Below, piece after piece: positions 27,483 through 35,740 of a stretch of DNA of 64,000 nucleotides; positions within the stretch are counted from its first letter, which is position 1; each line of letters begins with the position of its first letter. The DNA is taken from positions 1 to 64,000 of the forward strand of contig NZ_JAHTKP010000039.1 of the NCBI RefSeq assembly GCF_019192735.1, read 5' to 3'. Position numbers and translations under genes: made by a program. Below the pieces are notes generated by a model. That model was given only the letters and a program-made list of their open reading frames with translations. It ran no database searches and had not been told where the DNA came from. This stretch comes from Kitasatospora aureofaciens (GTDB taxonomy: Bacteria; Actinomycetota; Actinomycetes; Streptomycetales; Streptomycetaceae).

Positions 27483-28361
27483 ATGACTGACCTGAGCAAG
27501 GCCCGTCGGGCCGCCGTCACCGCACTGCTCGCCGCCGGTCTCGGCCTGGCCCTCGCCCCTGCCGCGTACGCGGACGAACCGGCCGGCGCGCCCGCGCCGG
27601 TGCCGGCCGCCGACCTGGCGCAGGCCCGGGACGCGGTGCAGAGCCCGGCGGTCCTGGACAAGGTGGGCCACTTCTTCGCCCGCAAGGGCGTCCCGCCGAC
27701 CGAGCAGCTGACCATCGGCGCGGCCGAGGAGGCGCAGGCGGCGAGCGCGGCCGCACCCCAACTGGCCGGTGACACCGTGCCGGTGTACACCCTGGACGCG
27801 GGCTTCGTGGCCGGCACCCCGGAGGCGCCGGTGGCGAAGGCGGAGTTCACCGTGAGCAAGGTGGTCGCGGCGGACGGGCAGGCCGCCTCGGTGTGGACGG
27901 TCCGCCAGGGTGACGCCTGGCGGGTCGTCAACATCGCCTCGGGCGGCGACGAGAGCGACTACGCGGCCAAGGCGGCGACCTCCGGCGGCGGTACCGCGTT
28001 CCACGAGCCGCAGGTGAACGCCTGGTACGTGCTGCGCGACGGCCGGGTGCTGCCGCTGGACGACGAGGCGCGGCGCTCGGTGGGCGCGGACGGGGTGTCG
28101 CTGGCCGCGTACCAGAAGCTGGTGCACCAGCGGTACGGCGACAAGCTGCCCGGTTCGGCGTACGACCGGGCGGGCAAGGGCGGCGGCTACCAGGTGGACG
28201 CGGCCGCGAATGTCGCCGCGAATGTCGCCGCTCCCGAACCGGCGCTCGGCGGCGGGGGCTCGGTCCTGCCCGCCGTGACGGCCGGCGCGGCCCTGGGTGC
28301 CACCGCGCTGGTCGGCGCGGGCGCGGTCCTGCGGCGGAGGGCGGGCGCCCGCCGAGGGTAG
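27483..28361 (+). CDS. Secreted, C-terminally anchored partner of the protease
   Basis: A 292-residue protein with a signal peptide (AAVTALLAAGLGLALAPAAYA), an extracytoplasmic region of ~200 residues (VPVYTLDAGFVAGTPEAPVA; SVWTVRQGDAWRVVNIASGG) and a C-terminal hydrophobic helix followed by RRRAGARRG. It is therefore exported and held on the outer face of the membrane by its tail. I do not recognise the family. Position 9 bp after the protease suggests it is the substrate, inhibitor or tether of that enzyme; none of these is proven by the sequence. Confidence 0.78.
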   Translation: MTDLSKARRAAVTALLAAGLGLALAPAAYADEPAGAPAPVPAADLAQARDAVQSPAVLDKVGHFFARKGVPPTEQLTIGAAEEAQAASAAAPQLAGDTVPVYTLDAGFVAGTPEAPVAKAEFTVSKVVAADGQAASVWTVRQGDAWRVVNIASGGDESDYAAKAATSGGGTAFHEPQVNAWYVLRDGRVLPLDDEARRSVGADGVSLAAYQKLVHQRYGDKLPGSAYDRAGKGGGYQVDAAANVAANVAAPEPALGGGGSVLPAVTAGAALGATALVGAGAVLRRRAGARRG

Positions 28362-28381
28362 GGCGTCACCGCACGGGAGGC

Positions 28382-28414
28382 GGCGGGGTCCGGCGGACAT
28401 GGCCGGGCCCCGCC
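28382..28414. terminator. Convergent terminator
   Basis: A 13-bp stem with one G-U pair (28382-28394 with 28402-28414) lies between the protease operon and the TetR gene. Confidence 0.75.
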
Positions 28415-28453
28415 GTCGCGTCCAGTCGCCCGGACCTACGCCCGGACCAGCGC

Positions 28454-29110
28454 CTACACCCCGGCGAAGCCGCTCGCCAGCACGGCGAAGGTGTGGTCGA
28501 CCAGCGTCACGATGTCCTCCACGCCGTCGGACTCGGCCCACTGCAGCACGGCCTCGGTGGTGGCGGCGCCGATGGCGGCGGCGGTGATCCGCATGTCGAG
28601 GGTGGGCTCCTCGACCCCGGCCCGCCGGGTCAGCGCGGCGAGGTAGAGCTCCTGCGGGCTGCTGCTGCTGCGGGACAGCCCGGCCCGCAGCGCCGGGACC
28701 TCGGTGACCAGCCGCATCCGGATGAGCAGTTCCTGGCGTTCGTGCTGGAGCAGGTCGCGGATCAGGCCGATCATGGACTCCCGGCAGGACTGGAGGAACG
28801 GTTCGTCGGCGGGCCGCGCCAGCAGGGTGTCGAGAACCACCGGGTCGTACTCGTCGGTGAGGACGAGGTCCTCCTTGGTGGCGAAGTACCGGAAGAACGT
28901 GGACGGCGAGACCTCGGCGGCCGCCGCGATCTGCTCCACCGTGGTGTTCTCGTAGCCCTGTTCGGTGATCAGCCGGTACGCCTCGCGGCGGATCGTCTGG
29001 CGGGTCTTCAGTTTCTTGCGCTCGCGCAGCGACAGCGGCGCCTCCAGGAGTGCCTGGACCGGGTTGGCCGGGGCGTCCGGGGGTGCCGCGGTCGGCTGCT
29101 TGCTGTTCAT
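28454..29110 (-). CDS. TetR-family regulator of the adjacent exporter
   Basis: A 218-residue TetR protein starting at ATG 29110. The HTH is RRKLKTRQTIRREAYRLI-like then TVEQIAAAAEVSPSTFFRYF with the canonical TFFRYF[AS]TKEDLV end. The C-terminal domain is the long form with LIRDLLQHERQELLIRMRLV, typical of MftR-like/AcrR regulators. It lies 8 bp downstream of the MFS exporter on the same strand, so repressor and pump form one operon. An inverted repeat in front of the exporter is its probable operator. Confidence 0.9.
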   Translation of the reverse strand: MNSKQPTAAPPDAPANPVQALLEAPLSLRERKKLKTRQTIRREAYRLITEQGYENTTVEQIAAAAEVSPSTFFRYFATKEDLVLTDEYDPVVLDTLLARPADEPFLQSCRESMIGLIRDLLQHERQELLIRMRLVTEVPALRAGLSRSSSSPQELYLAALTRRAGVEEPTLDMRITAAAIGAATTEAVLQWAESDGVEDIVTLVDHTFAVLASGFAGV

Positions 29111-29118
29111 GCCTTCGA

Positions 29119-30702
29119 TTATCGGTGATCTCCGGCGGGCGAGGCGGCCGCGGACTCCGGCTCGGGTGCCGCCTCCGCCCCGCCTCCGCGCGGGTCGGCG
29201 GCCGGCATCCGCATCGCGACCAGCAGCGCCGAGAGCACCGCGATCAGCCCGGCGGCGAGCAGCACCACCGTCATGCCGTGGACGTACGCGCCGTGCGCGG
29301 AGGCGGCGAGCGCCGGGTTTCCGCCGGCCCGGGCGACGGCGTCGGCGGCGACGACCGACTGCCCGGCCCGGTGGGCGGCCTCGGCGGGCAGCCCGGTGGT
29401 GTCGAGCGCGCCCCGGTACGCGCCGGCCAGCAGGCTGCCGAAGACGGCGACCCCGATCGCGCCGCCGACCTGGCGCAGGGTCTGCAGCAGCCCGGAGCCG
29501 ACCCCGGCCCTGGCGGGCGGCAGGGTGATCAGGGCGGAGGCCTGGGCGGTGATGATCGACAGGCCCATGCCGAGGCCGAGCAGGGTGAGCCAGAGCGCGG
29601 CCCGTCCGTAGCCGTCGGCGGTGCTGGTACGGCTGCCGATCAGCAGGGCGGCGGCGAGCAGGGCCAGGCCGACGGTGATCACCGTGCGGGCGCCGATCCG
29701 GACGACCAGCCGGTCGGTGAGCTTCGCGGCGACCATCAGGCCGAGCATCATCGGCATCAGCCGCAGGCCGGTGCCGAAGGCGTCCGCGCCGAGCACGCTC
29801 TGGAAGTAGAGCGGCAGGACGAAGAACGCGCCGAACAGGACGAGCGAGACCAGCGTGGCCGCGACGGCGGACCAGCGGTAGGTGCGGTCGGCGAGCAGGG
29901 CGAGGTCGAGCATCGGGTCGCGCTGCCGGCGGCTGCGCAGCACCAGTGCGGTGAGGGCGAGCACCGAGCCGCCGAGCATGCCGAGCACCAGCGGGTCGGT
30001 CCAGCCGCGGTCGGGGCCCTCGATGATGCCGTAGGTGAGCGCGCCGAGGCCGCCGGCGGCGAGCGCGGTGCCGGGCAGGTCCATCCGGGGCGCGGCGGGG
30101 TTGCGGCTCTCGGGGAGCAGCAGGACGCAGGCGGCGATACCGATCGCGGTGAGCGGGATGTTGATCGCGAAGACCGAGCCCCACCAGAAGTGCTGGAGCA
30201 GGAAGCCGCCGATGAGCGGTCCGAGCGGGGTGCCGGCGGCGAGCGCGGCGGCCAGGATCGCGGTGGCCCGGCGCTGTTCGGCGGGCGGGAACAGCCCGGG
30301 GATCACGGCCATGGACATCGGCATGACCAGCGCGCCGGCCAGGCCCATCGCGGCGCGGGCGGCGATCAGGGTGCCGGGGGAGTCGGTGAGCATGCCGATC
30401 GCGGAGGCGAGGCCGAACAGGGCGAGGCCGGTGGTGAGCGTGCGGCGGCGGCCGAAGCGGTCGCCGAGCAGGCCGGCCGGGAGCATCACGGCGGCGAAGA
30501 CGACGGTGTAGGAGTCGACGATCCACTGCTGCTGCCCGGTGCCGGCCTGCAGCTGCGAGGCGAGCGTGGGCAGGGCGACGTTGAGGATCGTCATGTCGAA
30601 GCTGATCACCAGGACGCTCAGGGCGACGGCGACCAGGGCGAGCCAGCGGCGCGGGTCGGCTGCCGGTTCGGTGGTCCGGTGAGCGGGCGGAGTGGCGGGC
30701 AC
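29119..30702 (-). CDS. MFS drug exporter, DHA2 (EmrB/QacA) type
   Basis: A 527-residue permease with 14 hydrophobic segments, the DHA2 layout. Motif A is GLLGDRFGRRRTL; motif C-like GxxxGPxxGG is present as AGTPLGPLIGGFL; motif D1 is SFDMTILNVALPTL. It should use the proton gradient to export lipophilic drugs; the actual substrate is unknown. First gene of an operon with its TetR regulator. The promoter is at 30703-30780 with an overlapping inverted repeat. Confidence 0.92.
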   Translation of the reverse strand: MPATPPAHRTTEPAADPRRWLALVAVALSVLVISFDMTILNVALPTLASQLQAGTGQQQWIVDSYTVVFAAVMLPAGLLGDRFGRRRTLTTGLALFGLASAIGMLTDSPGTLIAARAAMGLAGALVMPMSMAVIPGLFPPAEQRRATAILAAALAAGTPLGPLIGGFLLQHFWWGSVFAINIPLTAIGIAACVLLLPESRNPAAPRMDLPGTALAAGGLGALTYGIIEGPDRGWTDPLVLGMLGGSVLALTALVLRSRRQRDPMLDLALLADRTYRWSAVAATLVSLVLFGAFFVLPLYFQSVLGADAFGTGLRLMPMMLGLMVAAKLTDRLVVRIGARTVITVGLALLAAALLIGSRTSTADGYGRAALWLTLLGLGMGLSIITAQASALITLPPARAGVGSGLLQTLRQVGGAIGVAVFGSLLAGAYRGALDTTGLPAEAAHRAGQSVVAADAVARAGGNPALAASAHGAYVHGMTVVLLAAGLIAVLSALLVAMRMPAADPRGGGAEAAPEPESAAASPAGDHR

Positions 30703-30733
30703 GGCTACCTCCGGGTGCGTCGGCGGGAAGTCT

Positions 30734-30747
30734 CTGTCAAATGACAG
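30734..30747 (-). promoter_or_regulatory. Probable TetR operator in the exporter promoter
   Basis: CTGTCA-AA-TGACAG is an inverted repeat 32 bp ahead of the exporter start. On the minus strand a TTGACG lies about 30 bp upstream, so the repeat would overlap the -10/transcription start region, a typical repressor position. Confidence 0.55.
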
Positions 30748-31012
30748 TAACTCTCAAAAGATGGTGGCCGTCAATACGCTGAGATGAGTATCCGCGCGCG
30801 CACGCTGCGTGGTGTGTGCTGGAAGTGCTGCTTCCGCACGTGGAATTGACGCAACGTTGATCTGGCGTTCGCCGCGCGGAGGCAGCTGCGAGTGACTGTC
30901 GGTAGATACCATGTGGCAATCGGTCAGTGCTGGCCGACGCGTGCCGAGAGCGGAGAAGGGGTGGGGCGGCAGGAGCCGACCACGAGCCCGGCACCGTGAA
31001 AGGGGAGCCGAA

Positions 31013-31477
31013 GTGGCCGATAGGGACGACAAGCAGACGAGTGCCCAGGTGTGGGGCGCGGCCGTGGTGGTCACGTCCGCGCTGGCCGTGGTCGCGGCCT
31101 ATCTGATCAACGGTGCCGCGCTGGTCCTGGCGGTCGCCGGGGTCGAGGTGCTGCTGGTCATGGTGTACGTCGCGCAGCGCTGGCGGGCCCTCCATCGGCC
31201 GGACGCGCCGGGCGGGCACCGCCCGTCCAAGGCCACCCCGGACGCGGCGCACTGCGAGCGCTGCCGCCGGGCCCGCGAGGCGCTGGACGCCCGGCAGTCG
31301 CGCGGCCGCACGGGTGTCGCCGACCGCCGGCTCCACCTGCGCCGCCCGGACGGCCGGGCGCCGCACGAGCGCCCGTGGACAGCGGAACGGGCGGTCACCC
31401 GGTCCGTGGACGTGGACCGGACGACCGCCCGCCGAAGTGCGCCCGACTCAGCCGGCCGCGCTGTAGGCCACCAGTGA
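31013..31477 (+). CDS. Two-pass small membrane protein
   Basis: A 154-residue protein from GTG 31013 with AAGGGGAG upstream. Two hydrophobic segments (VWGAAVVVTSALAVVAAYLI and AALVLAVAGVEVLLVMVYVA) are followed by a long basic cytoplasmic tail containing one CERCRRAREA motif. The last 30 bp overlap the 3' end of the convergent hemolysin III gene. Function unknown; the CxxC could bind metal or be incidental. Confidence 0.7.
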   Translation: MADRDDKQTSAQVWGAAVVVTSALAVVAAYLINGAALVLAVAGVEVLLVMVYVAQRWRALHRPDAPGGHRPSKATPDAAHCERCRRAREALDARQSRGRTGVADRRLHLRRPDGRAPHERPWTAERAVTRSVDVDRTTARRSAPDSAGRAVGHQ

Positions 31478-32137
31478 GACCCCGACGTACTGCACGATGA
31501 ACGCGCCGAGGGTGAAGGCGTGGAACACCTCGTGGAACCCGAACCAGTGCGGTGACGGGTTGGGCCGCTTGAGCCCGTACACCACGCCGCCGATGCTGTA
31601 GAGCACCCCGCCGACGATCATCAGCACCAGGACGGCGACGCCGCCGGTGTGCAGGAAGTCCGGCAGGAAGAACGCGGCGGCCCAGCCCAGCGCTATGTAC
31701 ACCGGGGTGTACAGCCAGCGCGGCGCGCCGACCCAGAACACCCGGAACGCTATCCCGGCCAGCGCGCCGCCCCAGACCGCCCAGAGCAGCACCTCCTGGG
31801 CGGCGCCCTTCAGCAGCAGCATCGTGAACGGCGTGTAGGTGCCCGCGATGATCAGGAAGATGTTCGCGTGGTCCAGCCGGCGCAGGACGGCGTCGCCACG
31901 CGGGCCCCAGTTGAAGCGGTGGTAGACCGCGCTGACCCCGAACAGCAGCCAGGCGCTGACCGAGTAGATCGCGCACGCGATCTTGGCGGGCGTGGAGTCG
32001 GCCAGGCAGATCAGCACGATCCCGGCGGCGACCGTGGCGGGGAACATCCCGGCGTGCAGCCAGCCGCGCCACTTCGGCTTGCCCTCCGGCGGATTCCCCG
32101 CGCGCTCCGCGAGCTCAGCAGCAATCATGCGCAGCAT
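31448..32137 (-). CDS. Hemolysin III / PAQR-type membrane protein (TrhA family)
   Basis: A 229-residue seven-helix protein. Family signatures are SAVYHRFNW with the Ser/His pair, RRLDHANIFLIIAGTYTPF, and the C-terminal PHWFGFHEVFHAFTLGAF with two zinc-ligand His. These place it in the HlyIII/progestin-and-adipoQ receptor superfamily; relatives affect membrane lipid state rather than acting as true hemolysins. Start ATG 32137 or ATG 32128; neither has a good ribosome site. An 18-bp palindrome sits 10 bp upstream. Confidence 0.9.
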   Translation of the reverse strand: MLRMIAAELAERAGNPPEGKPKWRGWLHAGMFPATVAAGIVLICLADSTPAKIACAIYSVSAWLLFGVSAVYHRFNWGPRGDAVLRRLDHANIFLIIAGTYTPFTMLLLKGAAQEVLLWAVWGGALAGIAFRVFWVGAPRWLYTPVYIALGWAAAFFLPDFLHTGGVAVLVLMIVGGVLYSIGGVVYGLKRPNPSPHWFGFHEVFHAFTLGAFIVQYVGVSLVAYSAAG

Positions 32138-32147
32138 GCTACCCGTT

Positions 32148-32165
32148 ACCTACGGATCCGTAGGT
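32148..32165 (-). promoter_or_regulatory. 18-bp palindrome ahead of the hemolysin III gene
   Basis: ACCTACGGATCCGTAGGT is a perfect palindrome. The form (TACGGNNCCGTA core) is typical of TetR-family operators. The bound regulator is not identifiable from this window. Confidence 0.55.
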
Positions 32166-32259
32166 TACTCGCGCGTAGGAAGTGGCGATCATCACTCTTG
32201 GACGTTTTGGAGCAATTGAAGTGTGGCCTCGCGCACTCCGGCCGGGACGTGAGCGACCT

Positions 32260-32292
32260 GTTACTCGCGAGTAACCATACTTACTGTAGTAA
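32260..32292 (+). promoter_or_regulatory. TTACT...AGTAA operators upstream of PEP carboxykinase
   Basis: GTTACTCGCGAGTAAC (32260-32275) is a perfect 16-bp palindrome. TTACT-GT-AGTAA (32281-32292) repeats its half-sites with shorter spacing. A partial third copy, GTTACTCGCG, is at 32164-32173. They lie 120-150 bp upstream of the pck start and are TetR-type sites in form. Confidence 0.55.
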
Positions 32293-32412
32293 AGCATGCG
32301 TCAATTTCACCGCCGCGCCCCAATCGGGCCCGAAGGCCGGAGCTACGCTGCAAGCACCCTCAGACCCCCGCTACGCCGTCTCCCCGCCGAGATGGCGTGA
32401 AACGGAGCGATC

Positions 32413-34254
32413 GTGTCGTACGAGATCTCTGCTGTCAGCGCATCCGCGCCCACCCGGCACCAGCGCCTGCTGGCCTGGGTGAGCGAGATCGCGGAGCTCA
32501 CCGAGCCGGCCCGCATCGAGTGGTGCGACGGATCCGACGAGGAGTACCAGCGCCTCGCGGACCTGCTGGTGGCTCAGGGCACCTTCAAGAAGCTGAACGA
32601 GGAGAAGCGCCCCAACTCCTACTACGCCGCCTCGGACCCCACGGACGTGGCGCGCGTGGAGGACCGCACCTTCATCTGCTCCGAGCAGGAGAAGGACGCC
32701 GGCCCGACCAACAACTGGAAGGCCCCCGCCGAGATGCGGGAGATCTTCAGTGGTGAGAAGGGTCTGTTCCGCGGCGCGATGAAGGGCCGCACGATGTACG
32801 TCGTGCCGTTCTCGATGGGCCCGGTCGGCTCCCCGCTGGCCGCCTACGGCGTCGAGATCACCGACTCCGCCTACGTCGCCGTGTCGATGCGCGTGATGAC
32901 CCGCATGGGCAAGGCCGTGCTCGACCAGCTCGGCGAGGACGGCGACTTCGTCAAGGCCGTGCACACCGTCGGTGCCCCGCTCGCCGAGGGCGAGGCGGAC
33001 GTCGCCTGGCCGTGCAACAGCACCAAGTACATCTCGCACTTCCCGGAGACCAAGGAGATCTGGTCGTTCGGCTCCGGCTACGGCGGCAACGCCCTGCTCG
33101 GCAAGAAGTGCTACGCGCTGCGCATCGCCTCGACCATGGCCCGCGACGAGGGCTGGCTGGCCGAGCACATGCTCATCCTCAAGCTCACCCCGCCGGCCGG
33201 CCCCGCGGGCGAGGCGGAGCCCAAGTACGTCGCCGCCGCCTTCCCGTCGGCCTGCGGCAAGACCAACCTGGCCATGCTCCAGCCCACCATCCCGGGCTGG
33301 AAGGTCGAGACGATCGGCGACGACATCGCCTGGATGCGCTTCGGCGCCGACGGCCGTCTCTACGCCATCAACCCGGAGGCCGGCTTCTTCGGCGTCGCCC
33401 CCGGCACCGGCGTGGACACCAACGCCAACGCGATCGACACCCTCTGGGGCAACACGGTCTTCACCAACGTCGCCCTCACCGACGACGGCGACGTGTGGTG
33501 GGAGGGCCTCACCGAGGAGCCCCCGGCGCACCTCACCGACTGGCGCGGCAACGACTGGACCCCCGAGTCCGGCACCCCGGCCGCCCACCCGAACGCCCGC
33601 TTCGCCGTCCCGGCCGCGCAGTGCCCGACCATCGCCCCCGAGTGGGAGGACCAGGCGGGCGTGCCGATCTCGGCGATCCTGTTCGGCGGCCGGCGCGCCA
33701 CCGCCGTCCCGCTGGTGACCGAGTCCTTCGACTGGCAGCACGGCGTCTTCCTCGGCGCCAACATCGCCTCCGAGAAGACCGCCGCCGCCGAGGGCACCGT
33801 GGGCGAGCTGCGCCGCGACCCGTTCGCGATGCTGCCGTTCTGCGGCTACAACATGGGCGACTACTTCGCCCACTGGCTGAAGATCGGCGCGCAGGCGGAC
33901 GCGTCGAAGCTGCCGAAGATCTACTACGTGAACTGGTTCCGCAAGAACGCCGAGGGCAAGTTCGTCTGGCCCGGCTACGGCGAGAACAGCCGCGTGCTCA
34001 AGTGGGTCGTCGAGCGGCTGGAGGGCACCGGCGAGGGTGTGAAGACCCCGATCGGCGTGCTGCCCACCACCGACGGCTTCGACCTGGACGGCCTGGAGCT
34101 GTCCAAGGAGGACCTCGACCTGCTCTTCACCGTGGACGCCGACATCTGGCGCCAGGAGGCCGCGCTCGTGCCGGCCCACCTGGAGCTGTTCGGCGACCAC
34201 ACCCCGAAGGAGCTGTGGGACGAGTACCGGGACCTGGTCGCGCGTCTCGGCTGA
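32413..34254 (+). CDS. pckG: GTP-dependent phosphoenolpyruvate carboxykinase
   Basis: A 613-residue cytoplasmic enzyme converting oxaloacetate plus GTP to PEP, CO2 and GDP, the entry step of gluconeogenesis. GTG 32413 is the first start. The P-loop with the reactive hinge Cys281 is in AAFPSACGKTNLAMLQP; other signatures are GGNALLGKKCYALRIAS, IGDDIAWMRFG, NPEAGFFGVAPGT and ILFGGRRATAVPLVTESFDW. Length and motifs are those of the GTP family. The fructose-1,6-bisphosphatase GlpX is in the same window, 28 kb away. Possible repressor sites lie upstream. Confidence 0.97.
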   Translation: MSYEISAVSASAPTRHQRLLAWVSEIAELTEPARIEWCDGSDEEYQRLADLLVAQGTFKKLNEEKRPNSYYAASDPTDVARVEDRTFICSEQEKDAGPTNNWKAPAEMREIFSGEKGLFRGAMKGRTMYVVPFSMGPVGSPLAAYGVEITDSAYVAVSMRVMTRMGKAVLDQLGEDGDFVKAVHTVGAPLAEGEADVAWPCNSTKYISHFPETKEIWSFGSGYGGNALLGKKCYALRIASTMARDEGWLAEHMLILKLTPPAGPAGEAEPKYVAAAFPSACGKTNLAMLQPTIPGWKVETIGDDIAWMRFGADGRLYAINPEAGFFGVAPGTGVDTNANAIDTLWGNTVFTNVALTDDGDVWWEGLTEEPPAHLTDWRGNDWTPESGTPAAHPNARFAVPAAQCPTIAPEWEDQAGVPISAILFGGRRATAVPLVTESFDWQHGVFLGANIASEKTAAAEGTVGELRRDPFAMLPFCGYNMGDYFAHWLKIGAQADASKLPKIYYVNWFRKNAEGKFVWPGYGENSRVLKWVVERLEGTGEGVKTPIGVLPTTDGFDLDGLELSKEDLDLLFTVDADIWRQEAALVPAHLELFGDHTPKELWDEYRDLVARLG

Positions 34255-34319
34255 GTTTGAGCCTCAGCCGTGACAACGGCCGGTGCGCTGCACGAACTGC
34301 GCGCCGGCCGAGCGGCAGG

Positions 34320-34387
34320 ACGGCCGGAGCCCCACCGGACGATCTTTCCCCGACCAAGGAGATCGTCCGGACCGGGACTCCGGCCGT
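34320..34387. terminator. Nested hairpin terminator, pck / aminotransferase
   Basis: An inner 11-bp stem (34335-34345 with 34360-34370) sits inside an outer 9-bp stem (34320-34328 with 34379-34387), between convergent genes. Confidence 0.75.
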
Positions 34388-34425
34388 AGCGTTTCTCCGC
34401 TTGCCCTCAGCCTTGAAGATCAGGC

Positions 34426-35640
34426 TCAGGGCTGGGCGTAGCCGCCGAGGAAGTCCCCGATCCTGGTCACCGCGTCGGTGATCTCCTCGGCCCGGGGCAG
34501 CGTGACCAGCCGGAAGTGGTCCGGCTCGGGCCAGTTGAAGCCGGTGCCCTGGACCAGCAGGATGCGCTCGGCGCGCAGCAGGTCGAGGACCATTTGGGCG
34601 TCGTCCTTGATCTTGTAGACCTTCGGGTCCAGCCGTGGGAACGCGTACAGCGCGCCCTTCGGCTTGACGCAGCTGACGCCCGGGATCTCGTTCAGCAGCG
34701 TGTACGCGGCGTCGCGCGAGGCGAGCAGCCGCCCGCCGGGCAGGACGAGGTCGCGGATCGACTGCCGGCCGCCGAGCGCCGCGGCCACCGCGTGCTGGGC
34801 GGGCATGTTGGCGCACAGCCGCATCGAGGCGAGCACGGTGAGGCCCTCGATGTAGCTGCCGGCCCGGGTCCGCTCGCCGGACAGGACCATCCAGCCGGAG
34901 CGGAAGCCGGCCACCCGGTAGGCCTTGGAGAGGCCGTTGAAGGTGACGCAGAAGAGGTCCGGCGCGAGGGTGGCCAGCGGGATGTGCTCGGCGTCGTCGT
35001 AGAGGATCTTGTCGTAGATCTCGTCCGCGTAGACGACCAGCTTGTGCCGCCGGGCGATCTCGACGATGCCCTCCAGCACCTCGCGCGGGTAGACCGCGCC
35101 GGTCGGGTTGTTCGGGTTGATCACCACGATGGCCCGGGTCCGGTCGGTGACCTTGGCCTCGATGTCGGCGAGGTCCGGGTACCACTCGGCCTGCTCGTCG
35201 CAGCGGTAGTGCACGGCGGTGCCGCCGGCCAGCGAGACGGAGGCGGTCCAGAGCGGGTAGTCGGGCGCCGGGACGAGCACCTCGTCGCCGTCGTCGAGCA
35301 GCGCGGTCATCGCGAGCTGGATCAGCTCGGAGACGCCGTTGCCGAGGAAGACGTCCTCGACGGTGAGGCCGTGCAGGCCGCGGTCCTCGTAGTGCATGAC
35401 GACGGCGCGGCGGGCGGAGAGCAGGCCCTTGGAGTCGCCGTACCCGTGCGCGCTCGCGAGGTTGCGCAGGATGTCCTGGAGGATCTCCGGGGGCGCGTCG
35501 AAGCCGAACACGGCGGGGTTGCCGGTGTTGAGCTTGAGGATGCGGTGGCCCTGTTCCTCCAGCCGCATCGCCTCGTCGAGCACCGGGCCGCGGATGTCGT
35601 AACAGACGTTGGCGAGCTTGCTGGACTGGATGACCTGCAT
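34426..35640 (-). CDS. PLP-dependent aminotransferase (alanine transaminase AlaA type)
   Basis: A 404-residue class I aminotransferase starting at ATG 35640. The PLP lysine is Lys239 in FNGLSKAYRVAGFRSGWM; VVINPNNPTGAVYP, YADEIYDKILYDD and the substrate-binding Arg in FRLVTLPR are all present. The N-terminus (VIQSSKLANVCYDIRGPVLD) and overall form match the AlaA/YfbQ group that interconverts alanine and glutamate. Monocistronic, with hairpins at both ends. Confidence 0.93.
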   Translation of the reverse strand: MQVIQSSKLANVCYDIRGPVLDEAMRLEEQGHRILKLNTGNPAVFGFDAPPEILQDILRNLASAHGYGDSKGLLSARRAVVMHYEDRGLHGLTVEDVFLGNGVSELIQLAMTALLDDGDEVLVPAPDYPLWTASVSLAGGTAVHYRCDEQAEWYPDLADIEAKVTDRTRAIVVINPNNPTGAVYPREVLEGIVEIARRHKLVVYADEIYDKILYDDAEHIPLATLAPDLFCVTFNGLSKAYRVAGFRSGWMVLSGERTRAGSYIEGLTVLASMRLCANMPAQHAVAAALGGRQSIRDLVLPGGRLLASRDAAYTLLNEIPGVSCVKPKGALYAFPRLDPKVYKIKDDAQMVLDLLRAERILLVQGTGFNWPEPDHFRLVTLPRAEEITDAVTRIGDFLGGYAQP

Positions 35641-35663
35641 GCCTGCTTACTTTAGGGGCACGG

Positions 35664-35709
35664 CCGGGCCCGGCAGCACGTGTCCGAGCACACGTGCCGC
35701 CGGGCCCGG
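35664..35709 (-). terminator. Terminator of the lipoprotein gene
   Basis: A long near-perfect hairpin (arms CCGGGCCCGGC..GCACGTGT at 35664-35683 and its reverse ending 35709) lies between the lipoprotein and aminotransferase genes. Confidence 0.7.
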
Positions 35710-35740
35710 AGCGGCCTCCTTGGATCGGCAGGTGGGGCCG

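Noticed and set aside
28454..30526. One 690-codon frame covering both TetR and MFS genes
   Set aside because: It is the TetR frame running on through the antisense-like part of the MFS gene; the first 470 codons are Arg/Pro-rich junk.
32972..33718. Ser/Pro/Arg-rich 248-codon plus frame inside PEP carboxykinase
   Set aside because: Out-of-frame shadow; no motif and no ribosome site.
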